NCBI GenBank assembly: GCA_963822145.1
Contig: CAWGGG010000004.1
Span: forward strand, 992,001-1,056,000
From: UBA5072 sp963822145
GTDB lineage: Bacteria > Bacteroidota > Bacteroidia > Bacteroidales > UBA10428
Reading direction: 5' to 3'
Length of the DNA stretch: 64,000 nt
Both the position numbers and the translations under genes were made by a program. This document shows, in pieces, positions 44,649 through 53,490 of the stretch (the first letter of the stretch is position 1; each line of letters begins with the position of its first letter). The notes below the pieces were generated by a model. The model saw nothing but the letters and a program-made list of their open reading frames with translations, was not told the DNA's origin and did not search any database.

Positions 44649-45428
44649 CTATTGTTGTTCAACATATTTCCTATTAAAAGAGTATATCAAACTAACATTC
44701 CAGACAAAGTTTTGACTTGCTGTTATATTGGTCTGAATGATCTTATTCATGAGTGTTGAGATAGAAAGTGGGATTTTTCTGTTTGCCAGGGTCAATACCG
44801 AAGAAAAGTAAAACCCATCCTGTTTGTCCATACTTAAATAATATACCTGGGGAGCGAACTTCACATAAAACTGACCGGGAAGCCTGATGTTTGAAAAATT
44901 CGCATTGAGGGTAAGATAGTGGACATTTTTTATTACATCTTTTTCAAAACTGTATCCGTACAGGTAATACATACCAACGCTAATGTTTTTTGTAAGGAAA
45001 TAATTGGGAGCAAGTTCTGCAGCAATATTGCGTTGCACCCTGATGATTTCCTGTGAAACCCCATTTATAGTATCTGTTATGGTTCTAAAAAGAAAAGCAG
45101 GATGGGCACCTAGGGTGACTGCAACTTTATTGGTTTTAACCAGTTTATATCGCCACCAGAAAATGAATGACCAGGGTTTTCCTTCTAATGCAAACCTGAA
45201 TTGTGGCTCAAAACTAAGCTTTCTACCCACCGACATATCAAATATCGCGGCTGGTTTACCCAATGAAAAAGTAGGAATGAATGAAATCCCATTATTGGTA
45301 ACAGTTACTGCACCTCCAAAATTACTTACAACCTTTATACTATCTGTGTTTTGAGAAAAAATAATACCAGGGACATTTATAAGCAGAAAAAGTAAAAATA
45401 AGTGTCTGTAATGAACCACTTTAATCAT
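44649..45428 (-). CDS. Predicted outer-membrane beta-barrel protein
   Basis: No named family. The 259-residue product has a signal peptide (~1-25, cut near IFSQ) and then alternating amphipathic strands with many aromatic residues. It ends in VSLIYSFNRKYVEQQ, where the last strand resembles a barrel closure. The length suits an 8- to 12-stranded barrel. It is divergent from the arylsulfatase gene, and its stop lies 32 bases before the aldo/keto reductase. Confidence 0.68.
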   Translation of the reverse strand: MIKVVHYRHLFLLFLLINVPGIIFSQNTDSIKVVSNFGGAVTVTNNGISFIPTFSLGKPAAIFDMSVGRKLSFEPQFRFALEGKPWSFIFWWRYKLVKTNKVAVTLGAHPAFLFRTITDTINGVSQEIIRVQRNIAAELAPNYFLTKNISVGMYYLYGYSFEKDVIKNVHYLTLNANFSNIRLPGQFYVKFAPQVYYLSMDKQDGFYFSSVLTLANRKIPLSISTLMNKIIQTNITASQNFVWNVSLIYSFNRKYVEQQ

Positions 45429-45510
45429 AAGTCTGCATTTTAACCCCGTGTTATTAAAAATAGTTCTAATTTTACGAAATCATGACTACTATTAAACTTT
45501 ATTCTGAACT

Positions 45511-47901
45511 ATGAAACAAATTCCAAAGATCCTGACTTTTCTGGCCGTTGACGCGTTGGTACTGGCAGGCTGCAATCAGCCTGGAGCAGGTCCGAAACCT
45601 CGAAGCAATGAAGATACTTCAGCGGATAACCTGGACCGAACCGTATTGCCCATCCACGAACCCACCTATTCGGCCATCACCGAACTGGATGCACGCAACG
45701 CTGTTGCACCAAAAAGGTTTGAAGTGAAAGCCCCTGCAAAAGCCCCCAATGTGGTCATTGTACTCATCGACGATATTGGATTCGGCCATTCCAACGCTTT
45801 CGGAGGTCCGATTAACATGCCCACACTTGAAAAAATGGCAGCCAATGGATTAAGGTACAATCGTTTCCATACTACTGCTCTTTGCTCACCCACCCGGACA
45901 GCCCTGCTTACCGGCTACAATCACCATTCCAACAATGCCGGGGCTATCATGGAAGTAGCTACTGCATTTCCCGGAAATACAGGTGTAAGGCCGCAAAGCA
46001 TTACACCCATGGCCGAAGTTTTACGGCTGAATGGATACAGCACGTCAGCTTTCGGAAAGTATCATGAAACACCACCCTGGGAAGGTTCTGTTTCCGGCCC
46101 TTACGACCGCTGGCCAACCCATTCCGGTTTTGACAAGTTTTTCGGATTTATTGGCGGTGAGACCAACCAGTGGCATCCCATGGTATATGACGGAACCACC
46201 CGGGTATTCCCCAATGTGGATGATCCGAACTATCACTTTACCACCGATATGACCAACCAGGCCATCGCCTGGATGAATACCCAGCAATCGCTTACACCCG
46301 ACAAGCCCTTCTTCATGTATTTTGCCACCGGCGCCACACATGCGCCGCATCATGCACCCAAAGCCTTCATTGACAAATACAAAGGCAAATTTGACCAGGG
46401 CTGGGATAAAGTACGTGAAGAAACACTGGAGCGACAAAAGAAGCTGGGGATCGTTCCGCAGAATACGGTGCTGGCCCCAAAGCCGGCTGACATCAAGGAC
46501 TGGGACAAGCTTACACCCGACGAAAAACGACTGTTTGCCAGGCAGATGGAAATTTTTGCCGGCTTTGCAGAACATACCGACTATGAAGTTGGCAGGCTCG
46601 TGGCTGCTTTGGAGGAAAGAGGCGAACTCGACAATACCCTGTTCTTTTATATTGTAGGTGACAACGGATCCAGTGCTGAAGGCGGAATGATCGGTATGTT
46701 CAATGAGAATACATACTTCAATGGTGTGGCCGAAACGCTGGAAATGCAATTAAGCAGGATCGATAAACTGGGAACTGCTGAAACCTATAACCATTTTGCT
46801 GCAGGCTGGGCAGTTGCCGGGAATACTCCTTTTACCTGGACCAAGCAAATAGCCTCTAATTTTGGCGGTACCCGCAATGGCATGGTAGTTCAATGGCCGG
46901 CCGGTATAAAAGCCAAAAACGAGATACGCTCACAGTTTCATCATGTTATTGACGTGGCCCCCACCATCTTTGAATCTGTTGGCGTTCCGGCTCCTCTAAT
47001 GGTGAACGGGGTTGAACAGCGTCCCATAGAAGGGGTAAGCATGTGTTACTCTTTTGATCAGGCTGATGCTCCTGATGCCCGTACAACGCAATACTTTGAA
47101 ATGATCGGAAACAGGGCCATATATGATAACGGCTGGTTTGCCGGTACCATCCATAAAGCACCCTGGGAAGCCACTCCGAGACATGCCCTGGCAGATGATG
47201 TATGGGAACTGTACAATGTAAACGAAGATTTCAGCCAGGCCAATAATCTGGCTGATAAGAATCCGGAAAAGCTTAAAGAGCTGAAACAGAAATTTATGGA
47301 AGAAGCCGTAAAGTACAATGTATTGCCCATTGACGACCGCTCCATAGAAAGGTTTGATCCGGTTATTGCCGGCAGACCTGACCTGATGAATGGACGGACA
47401 AAGCTAATCCTTTACGAGGGTGCCATCGGTATACCTGAAAATGCTTTTATCAATGTTAAGAATACTTCTCTTACTGTAACTGCTGAAATAGATGTCCCGG
47501 CCAATGCATCCGGTGTGATCCTTTGCCAGGGAGGTGATTTCGGCGGATGGACCCTGTATATGATGGGCGGTAAACCTGCCTATACTTATAACTTTGTAGG
47601 ACTTGAAATGTATACCGTGCAAGCCAGCCAAAAAGTTTTGCCCGGCAAACACACCCTCAAGTTTGATTTTGCTTACGAAGGCGGTCGCGGTGGCGGCGGT
47701 ACAGGTACCATTTACCTTGATGACAAAAAAATCGGTGAAGGCAGGATCTCAAAAACCAACAGCAATACTTTCGGTATTGATGAGTCGGCCGATGTGGGAG
47801 TTGACCAGAATACACCGGTTTTTGCCGGGTATCACGGTAAGGAACAATTCACCGGTAAAATTAACAAAGTAACAGTTGAAACATTCCCGACGAAGCCATA
47901 A
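45511..47901 (+). CDS. Arylsulfatase lipoprotein (Cys-type)
   Basis: The 796-residue enzyme would hydrolyse sulfate esters at the cell surface or periplasm. The lipoprotein signal ends in VLAGC (Cys21). The sulfatase core covers ~78-600: VVIVLIDDIGFGHSN supplies metal-binding aspartates, and the active-site motif CSPTR starts at Cys125, which must be oxidised to formylglycine by a maturase. DNGSSAEGG is the second metal site. A C-terminal beta-sandwich (~630-796) is extra to the core. No maturase is obvious next to it. A sulfotransferase and several radical SAM genes lie 3-8 kb away, which may or may not be linked. Confidence 0.92.
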   Translation: MKQIPKILTFLAVDALVLAGCNQPGAGPKPRSNEDTSADNLDRTVLPIHEPTYSAITELDARNAVAPKRFEVKAPAKAPNVVIVLIDDIGFGHSNAFGGPINMPTLEKMAANGLRYNRFHTTALCSPTRTALLTGYNHHSNNAGAIMEVATAFPGNTGVRPQSITPMAEVLRLNGYSTSAFGKYHETPPWEGSVSGPYDRWPTHSGFDKFFGFIGGETNQWHPMVYDGTTRVFPNVDDPNYHFTTDMTNQAIAWMNTQQSLTPDKPFFMYFATGATHAPHHAPKAFIDKYKGKFDQGWDKVREETLERQKKLGIVPQNTVLAPKPADIKDWDKLTPDEKRLFARQMEIFAGFAEHTDYEVGRLVAALEERGELDNTLFFYIVGDNGSSAEGGMIGMFNENTYFNGVAETLEMQLSRIDKLGTAETYNHFAAGWAVAGNTPFTWTKQIASNFGGTRNGMVVQWPAGIKAKNEIRSQFHHVIDVAPTIFESVGVPAPLMVNGVEQRPIEGVSMCYSFDQADAPDARTTQYFEMIGNRAIYDNGWFAGTIHKAPWEATPRHALADDVWELYNVNEDFSQANNLADKNPEKLKELKQKFMEEAVKYNVLPIDDRSIERFDPVIAGRPDLMNGRTKLILYEGAIGIPENAFINVKNTSLTVTAEIDVPANASGVILCQGGDFGGWTLYMMGGKPAYTYNFVGLEMYTVQASQKVLPGKHTLKFDFAYEGGRGGGGTGTIYLDDKKIGEGRISKTNSNTFGIDESADVGVDQNTPVFAGYHGKEQFTGKINKVTVETFPTKP

Positions 47902-47927
47902 AAGAAGCTATTATTCATGTTCATAAG

Positions 47928-47954
47928 AAAGCCACATCATGTGGCTTTTTTTTA
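47928..47954 (+). terminator. Intrinsic terminator after the arylsulfatase
   Basis: AAGCCACAT pairs with ATGTGGCTT, followed by a T8 run. Confidence 0.9.
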
Positions 47955-48069
47955 TTGCAGCGACACAGGTGACCCTTCGCAATCAATTCTTTTCAATAAC
48001 TTTATTTGTGTATTATCCTTTGTATTCCGTTTTAATTTCACGTAATGGGACTGACTTAAAACCGATCCA

Positions 48070-48768
48070 ATGAAAAAAATGGTATATCTGTTGGCCGGAA
48101 TGCTGTTCCTTCTGATCGGCAATTGCGAACAGGAGGATCCAGGCAGTATATTACCGGTTTTTACCGGTACAGTTACCGACATTGACGGTAATACCTATAA
48201 AACCATTAAGATCGGAGATCAATGGTGGATGGCGGAGAATCTGAGAACCACAAGGTATCGGAACGGTGATTCCATATCCTTTGTTTCGGAATCTGATGAA
48301 TGGGTAAATGCAGATACCGGTGCCTACTGCAATTACGGCAACGATACCGGTTATGTTAAAACATTTGGCCGGTTATATAACTGGCATGCTGTAAGCGATA
48401 ACCGTAACATGGCCCCGACCGGCTGGCATGTATCGGGTGATGCAGAATGGACAATCCTTGCTGCCTTTCTGGGGGGTGACAGTGTTGCAGGGGGTAAGAT
48501 CAAGGAAAGCGGTTATTTGCACTGGGCCTCTCCCAATACAGGGGCAACCAATGAAACCGGTTTTACTGGTCCTGCAGGAGGGTATCGGCTTGGCATTACT
48601 ACCGGAACCTTCTTTGGCCTGGGTCAGTACGGGAACTGGTGGACATGCACAGTGAGCGGATCAACGTCAGCCTGGTACCGTGAACTGGTTTATGATAATG
48701 CCAGTATTGGCAGAGATAGCGTTGAACTGAAATATGGTTTTTCTGTTCGTTGTGTGAAAGATCAGTGA
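48070..48768 (+). CDS. FISUMP-domain lipoprotein
   Basis: A 232-residue protein of the Fibrobacter succinogenes major paralogous (FISUMP) domain type. The lipoprotein signal ends in IGNC (Cys18). The domain starts at TDIDGNTYKTIKIGDQWWMAENLRT and runs through GRLYNWHAV, APTGWHV and GFTGPAGGYR to the GFSVRCVKD end, covering nearly all of the mature protein. The domain is common on Bacteroidota and Fibrobacter surfaces, and its function is not known. It has its own gene between two terminator/promoter regions. Confidence 0.9.
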   Translation: MKKMVYLLAGMLFLLIGNCEQEDPGSILPVFTGTVTDIDGNTYKTIKIGDQWWMAENLRTTRYRNGDSISFVSESDEWVNADTGAYCNYGNDTGYVKTFGRLYNWHAVSDNRNMAPTGWHVSGDAEWTILAAFLGGDSVAGGKIKESGYLHWASPNTGATNETGFTGPAGGYRLGITTGTFFGLGQYGNWWTCTVSGSTSAWYRELVYDNASIGRDSVELKYGFSVRCVKDQ

Positions 48769-48884
48769 AATTGCTATTCTTTTTTTCCCATGCCGTGAAA
48801 AACATAGCAATTGATATACTTCTCCGCAAGTTTTAAATACTTTCCATCACGTGCAATTCTTTCCATATTTTAGTCAAAATGTCC

Positions 48885-48915
48885 TTGACTTCAGGCTATT
48901 GATGTTGTAAATTTA
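48885..48915 (+). promoter_or_regulatory. TTGAC-N18-TAAATTTA promoter
   Basis: -33 at 48885-48889 and -7 at 48908-48915; the spacer ends GATGTTG, as at 29543. Start codon at 48968. Confidence 0.6.
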
Positions 48916-48967
48916 TTGACCATAATTAGAATATTTATTGCCTGATCCTTATCAAAACACGAATCCC

Positions 48968-50423
48968 ATGAAAAAGCATCTTTACTTTGTCCTGATCATT
49001 TCTTTATTAAGCACCCACTGTTGTGATGTTGCAGGACAACAACAATGGCCCATGTCGGGGGCTTGTAAAGAAAGGACTTCCTGGGCATCAGTTGAAGATC
49101 AATTGCAGCCTCCATTTGATCATGTCAGTAACTTTTTACCGGATTACAGCCTTCCGTTCCATTCCCTGACCATACTCAACAACATTTTGTGTGCAGGGAT
49201 AAACAGTACTCCCAATATGTTTTATGGCATTGATATGATTACCAAAGACACCCTATGGTCATTTGTTATACCTGAAAGTGGTGGTGCCGTTGATTTCAGT
49301 GCGCCTCAGAATGATACCATTACTTTTGTCGGAGGACAAAGTGGAACAGGATTATTTTGTCTGGATCGTTATACAGGAGAGAAGAAATGGTTCAGACCAA
49401 TGGGAAGCCTGTACACGAAAAATGCTATAATTGATGAAAACAGGCTGTACATCATGAGTGACAGTCTGTTCTGCCTGAATATTGCAAATGGCGATACAAT
49501 CTGGTCCTATCCGATTACTGGTCAGGCTACTCCTGCAGTTGACGAATCCAAATGTTACATCACAACCCATCGGATCACCTATGCATTTAACAAAATAACA
49601 GGTGAGTTTATATGGAAATGCTATAATTCAAATTCTCATTTCGGTCAGAGCCTTGTTGATGAATCCAGATTTTACACGAGCTCTGCCGATTCGATCATAG
49701 CAAGGGATAAACAAAACGGAGCACTGATCTGGGCTACGACCATCCAAGATGTTAAACTCCCCGGACTGGAAACCAATTTCATGGCTGCTGACCAAAACGT
49801 TTTGGCTGTTTCAGTCTGGGCAAATGCGGATACCTTGGGACAGATCTATATATTTGATAAGCATACCGGGGAATACAAATGGCATTATACCTTTGGGAAC
49901 GAAGGTGCATTTTGCCCGACACTTGCAAACCATGTGGTGTATATTGTCAGCTGGAAAGAACATAAATTGTATGGATTTGATACCAATACAGGTAACGTAC
50001 TGATTGAGGATGATTCTTTCAATTACGAGGCAATACAACCAGTAGTCTATAACCATAAACTATATGTGGTGGCTTCGAATTCAATAATCGAACTTGGAAA
50101 CGATGCCCCAACCGACATTCAAAATCCAACAGAAGAAGAGCAAAAATTCGTACTCAAGGTATATCCAACTCCAACTAAGGATTTATTATCAATTGAATAT
50201 ATGGTCGATGCAGCTTCATACGTCTCTATTTCTATTTGCAGCATTACAGGCGAAAAAACCAGCATATCTGTTAAATGAATTCACTGAATCCGGCAATCAC
50301 AGGATCAGTTTTGAATCAGACCAATTGCAGTCTGGGATTTATTTTTGTGAGGCAAGGATGGTTGCTTACAACAGGAAACAGCAAGAATTGATACAACGGA
50401 TAAAGTTCGTGGTAACCAAATAA
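48968..50423 (+). CDS. PQQ-like beta-propeller secreted protein with T9SS tail, frameshifted near its 3' end
   Basis: The first frame runs to 50278 (437 residues). It has a signal peptide (~1-25) and about seven WxYP/WKW-type propeller repeats (DTLWSFVIP, KKWFRPM, DTIWSYPI, GEFIWKCY, GALIWATT, GEYKWHYTF), typical of PQQ-like (YncE/BamB-like) propellers. A T9SS sorting domain begins at LKVYPTPTKDLLSIEY, but the frame breaks at ITGEK. Deleting one A from the A6 run near 50252 restores PAYLLNEFTESGNHRISFES...GIYFCEARM...IKFVVTK to 50423. The break would remove the secretion signal. It may be a read error, or a slippage site. The ATG at 48968 starts the signal peptide. Confidence 0.8.
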
Positions 50424-50433
50424 ACAACATTAT

Positions 50434-51306
50434 CTAAAGACTGCGAATAAAAGCTGCGCTGCCCTCGAAAGTATCCGGGTCCATCTCAACAAAGATGTTT
50501 TTTACCCCACCCTTCCCTGCTGCTGCAAAGAATTCCTTCCAGTCAACAATGCCTTTGCCCAGCGTGACATTCTTTTTATCTGCCGGAGACCAATCTGCCA
50601 GATGTGCGGAAATAAACCTTCCTGGATACTGCTTAAAATAATCAGCAGCCTTATATCCAGCGCTTATTACAGCAACCTGGAACTGCATTTTGACATATTC
50701 AGGATCAAATTGCTTCAGCAGGGCATCATAGATCAGCAAACCATCGATTTTTTCGAATTCCATGTGATGGTTATGAAAGCCTGTCTGAATACCGGTTTTC
50801 TTTGTTTTTGCACCAATCTCATTCAGCTCATCTGCTGCTTTGAGCCAATCACTCATGGTGGCTTTTGCAGGTAAGCCAAAACTGGACAGGATCATCTGCT
50901 TCTGACCTGATTCCAAGGCAAATGCAATACGTTCATCGAGGTTATTCCTGAGTTCATTCAGGCCATAATGTGTGCTTTCAAAGGTTAGGCCAGCATCATT
51001 GATGATCTGACGCATCTCCTTTGCCTTCATATTCTCCAAAGGTGCAAAGCCGAATGCGGCATAGCCGGGGGGCGAGCACATTTCAACGCTCTGATATCCC
51101 AATCCTGCCATCATTTTTAAGGTTCCCGGAAAATCCTTAACCAGTTTGTCCCTGATGGTCCACACCTGGAAGCCAAGGGGCATTTTCACGGGTTTAGCAA
51201 GTGATCCGGCATAAAGATCAGAAGGAAGCTGTGAGGCCAAAAGGGCTGTGCCGATTCCCATGGCGCCTTTGCCCAGGAACTGTCTTCTGGATATTGTATT
51301 CATCAT
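50434..51306 (-). CDS. Sugar phosphate isomerase/epimerase-like TIM-barrel protein with Tat signal
   Basis: A 290-residue protein of the xylose-isomerase-like TIM barrel (AP endonuclease 2) superfamily. The N-terminus has a twin-arginine signal (SRRQFLGKG, then a hydrophobic stretch to ~30), so it should be exported folded, with its metal. Barrel motifs include GFQVWTIRD, YQSVEMCSPPG, FHNHHMEFE and VEMDPDT. Metal-binding Glu and His residues fit the fold, but the substrate is unknown. It is convergent with the propeller protein, 10 bases apart. Confidence 0.82.
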   Translation of the reverse strand: MMNTISRRQFLGKGAMGIGTALLASQLPSDLYAGSLAKPVKMPLGFQVWTIRDKLVKDFPGTLKMMAGLGYQSVEMCSPPGYAAFGFAPLENMKAKEMRQIINDAGLTFESTHYGLNELRNNLDERIAFALESGQKQMILSSFGLPAKATMSDWLKAADELNEIGAKTKKTGIQTGFHNHHMEFEKIDGLLIYDALLKQFDPEYVKMQFQVAVISAGYKAADYFKQYPGRFISAHLADWSPADKKNVTLGKGIVDWKEFFAAAGKGGVKNIFVEMDPDTFEGSAAFIRSL

Positions 51307-51470
51307 GGTTAGAATAGTTGAAGTTAATGATCTTAAATATACAAAAATATTCTCCCGAAATCCTGAGGCAGTAAGAGGAAATCAACAGGTTTTTTCTGCC
51401 ACTAATGGTAACCTCTTTGCTATTAACAATGTATAAAGATCTAGAATACTTTCCATAAACAGATAATCAG

Positions 51471-52391
51471 ATGAAAACCTTACATGCTCTGGTGCTTATC
51501 TCAATCCTCCTGTTTCCTCTCGGTTCATGCAGGAAAGTGATGGATTATTTCAGGGATCCTGATACCGGACAGCTGGTAGAAGCCATTCATACGACAGTAA
51601 TGGCCGGATATGCCGCCAATGTTGCTATGGCCGTTATTGACGGCAAGTCATTCCCAAACGTCACGGTTACCCGGAGCAATGATGGTTTTCCCTGCACCAC
51701 CCTTATGGTTATTGATACGGATGCAGATCCAAATCTCTTCCTTGCCGCTGATAAGGCAAGCCAGATAACGGTTGCAGGTCTCTGGCCGGACGCATCTACT
51801 GCGATCCTGACCCTTATCCTGACCGATTATCATATCGGTGCTTCCACGCTGGATTTGCTTGGAATTCAAACCATACCGGTGATCCGTGATTTGGACCATA
51901 TCAATGTAGCATTGGCCGGCCAGGATATACAGCTGAATCCCGATCAGGATGCTCTGTTGTCACTTAATCTGAGCACACTGGAGATCGAAAGCGAATTGTT
52001 CCGGCTGGAAACACAACCACCTGATGATATTTATGTGGCTGTGCTGCAGAATGCCTACTTTATCGATGTCTATAATAATTCCACCGGCAATTCCATCAGT
52101 GATGACAGTTATACTGTAACAGGAGGAGGTCAGCTGGTGGAGGTTGCTGGTTCCTCGGCCGAGATCACCCAGCAGGCTATGGTGGAAGTAAAAGTTACAC
52201 CTGCATGTGCTTTAAATCCTGTGAGCGGTATGACGCTGATCAAGCTAACCGGCGTGGAAGAGGATGGCTTTCCTGAACTGGGCACGGCTGTGCTGGAGTT
52301 TACCGAAAGCTGCGGTGGAACCGCACGGGTATTTCTGGCAACCGGCATGTATGCAGGTTCCAATGGCAGGGATGTTGCATTTCATCTTTAA
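51471..52391 (+). CDS. Lipoprotein of unknown function
   Basis: No family is recognised. The 306-residue product has a lipoprotein signal ending in LGSC (Cys20), followed by RKVMDYFRDPDTGQLVEAIHT. The rest alternates beta-like segments (residues ~55-290), with few cysteines and no catalytic motif. It is a single gene between two minus-strand genes, about 165 bases downstream of the start of the TIM-barrel gene and 63 bases from the convergent UroD-like gene. Confidence 0.6.
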   Translation: MKTLHALVLISILLFPLGSCRKVMDYFRDPDTGQLVEAIHTTVMAGYAANVAMAVIDGKSFPNVTVTRSNDGFPCTTLMVIDTDADPNLFLAADKASQITVAGLWPDASTAILTLILTDYHIGASTLDLLGIQTIPVIRDLDHINVALAGQDIQLNPDQDALLSLNLSTLEIESELFRLETQPPDDIYVAVLQNAYFIDVYNNSTGNSISDDSYTVTGGGQLVEVAGSSAEITQQAMVEVKVTPACALNPVSGMTLIKLTGVEEDGFPELGTAVLEFTESCGGTARVFLATGMYAGSNGRDVAFHL

Positions 52392-52454
52392 ATCCGGATG
52401 AGATTGGATCCGAACAACCCTGTCATCAGCGATTTTAGGGCGCTGTATGAAGGA

Positions 52455-53477
52455 TTAGGTCAGCTGTCTGTGGGCTTCACCGATAAAAGCGAGCATGTTT
52501 TCGAGGCATACATCTCCTTCCACTGCATGGGCAGGTGAAAAAATATATCCCCCCGGCCTGCCCTGTTCAAGCAGATGCCTGGAAACTTTCCGTACTTCAT
52601 CCACACTGCCATAGGGCAAGGTTATTTGTGTGGAAAGCCCGCCGTAGAAACTGAGCCGGCCACGGTATTCCTTCAGGATTTTCTCCACATCCATAACCTC
52701 GGGCTGAAAGGGATTAAAGCAGTTTACACCGATCTCTGTCAGGTCATCGAAAAGCTCATCCACATCTCCGCAGGAATGGATCATGACATACTTTCCTGCG
52801 TCCCTGGCCACTTTATACATTCTGCGAAGCTGCGGTTTTATGAACCTTCTCCATAATTCCGCCCCCATGATCAGTCCCCTTTGCTGACCCCAGTCATCTC
52901 CAAAATAAACGGCGTCGATGTCATAATGCAAGGCCTTTTCAATTTGACGAATATTGTAATCTGCAATAGCAGCGAGAAGATCATCGGCAAAATCAGGGTA
53001 CATCAGGAAATCGAGCAGGAGGTTTTCCATACCCCTGAGCGTCCAGGCCCTCTCAAACAGGGAAAAACCCAGTTGATATATCCTGAACATATCGGGATGC
53101 TTCGATATTTGCCCTGCAATGTTTTCGAAGAGCCGATGATCATGAGGATCGGGAAAAGTATACCCTGAAAGAGAGGGTTCAGGAAGGATGCAACCTGTCA
53201 CATTGCCGATATCCCTGTCAATGGTTCTGTCCCACACGACCCCGAATGCATCACGGTATTGGTGATTACCCAGGTATTCAAAAAGGCCGATATCATTTCC
53301 CAGTCCCAGGATATGATTGTGCAGCACATCGTCCAGGTCAACGTTTCCGTAATATTGTGCAAGTTTCTGCCTGGCCTCTTCGGTAAATTTAAATGACCAC
53401 GGGGTGTAGGGAGGCTTTTGTCCGTCGAGGACCAGTTTTATAACACTGCGTCTTGATAACATGGCATTAGGATTCAT
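52455..53477 (-). CDS. Uroporphyrinogen decarboxylase-family (UroD-like) protein
   Basis: A 340-residue TIM barrel of the UroD/MtaA superfamily. It is not HemE: it lacks the HemE N-terminal arginine motif and sits in a sugar operon. Visible segments are DAVYFGDDWGQQRGLIM, MIHSCGDVDELFDDL (zinc- or substrate-binding His/Cys region), and FYGGLSTQITLPYGS. MtaA/CmuA-type relatives move methyl groups between corrinoids or thiols, so one possibility is demethylation of a methylated sugar or acid; this is inference. It is the last gene of the operon, 13 bases after the transporter. Confidence 0.8.
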   Translation of the reverse strand: MNPNAMLSRRSVIKLVLDGQKPPYTPWSFKFTEEARQKLAQYYGNVDLDDVLHNHILGLGNDIGLFEYLGNHQYRDAFGVVWDRTIDRDIGNVTGCILPEPSLSGYTFPDPHDHRLFENIAGQISKHPDMFRIYQLGFSLFERAWTLRGMENLLLDFLMYPDFADDLLAAIADYNIRQIEKALHYDIDAVYFGDDWGQQRGLIMGAELWRRFIKPQLRRMYKVARDAGKYVMIHSCGDVDELFDDLTEIGVNCFNPFQPEVMDVEKILKEYRGRLSFYGGLSTQITLPYGSVDEVRKVSRHLLEQGRPGGYIFSPAHAVEGDVCLENMLAFIGEAHRQLT

Positions 53478-53490
53478 GTTTCAGAATACC

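Noticed and set aside
52455..53477. Heme biosynthesis gene hemE
   Set aside because: Sequence is of the MtaA/UroD-like branch and it is not near other heme genes.
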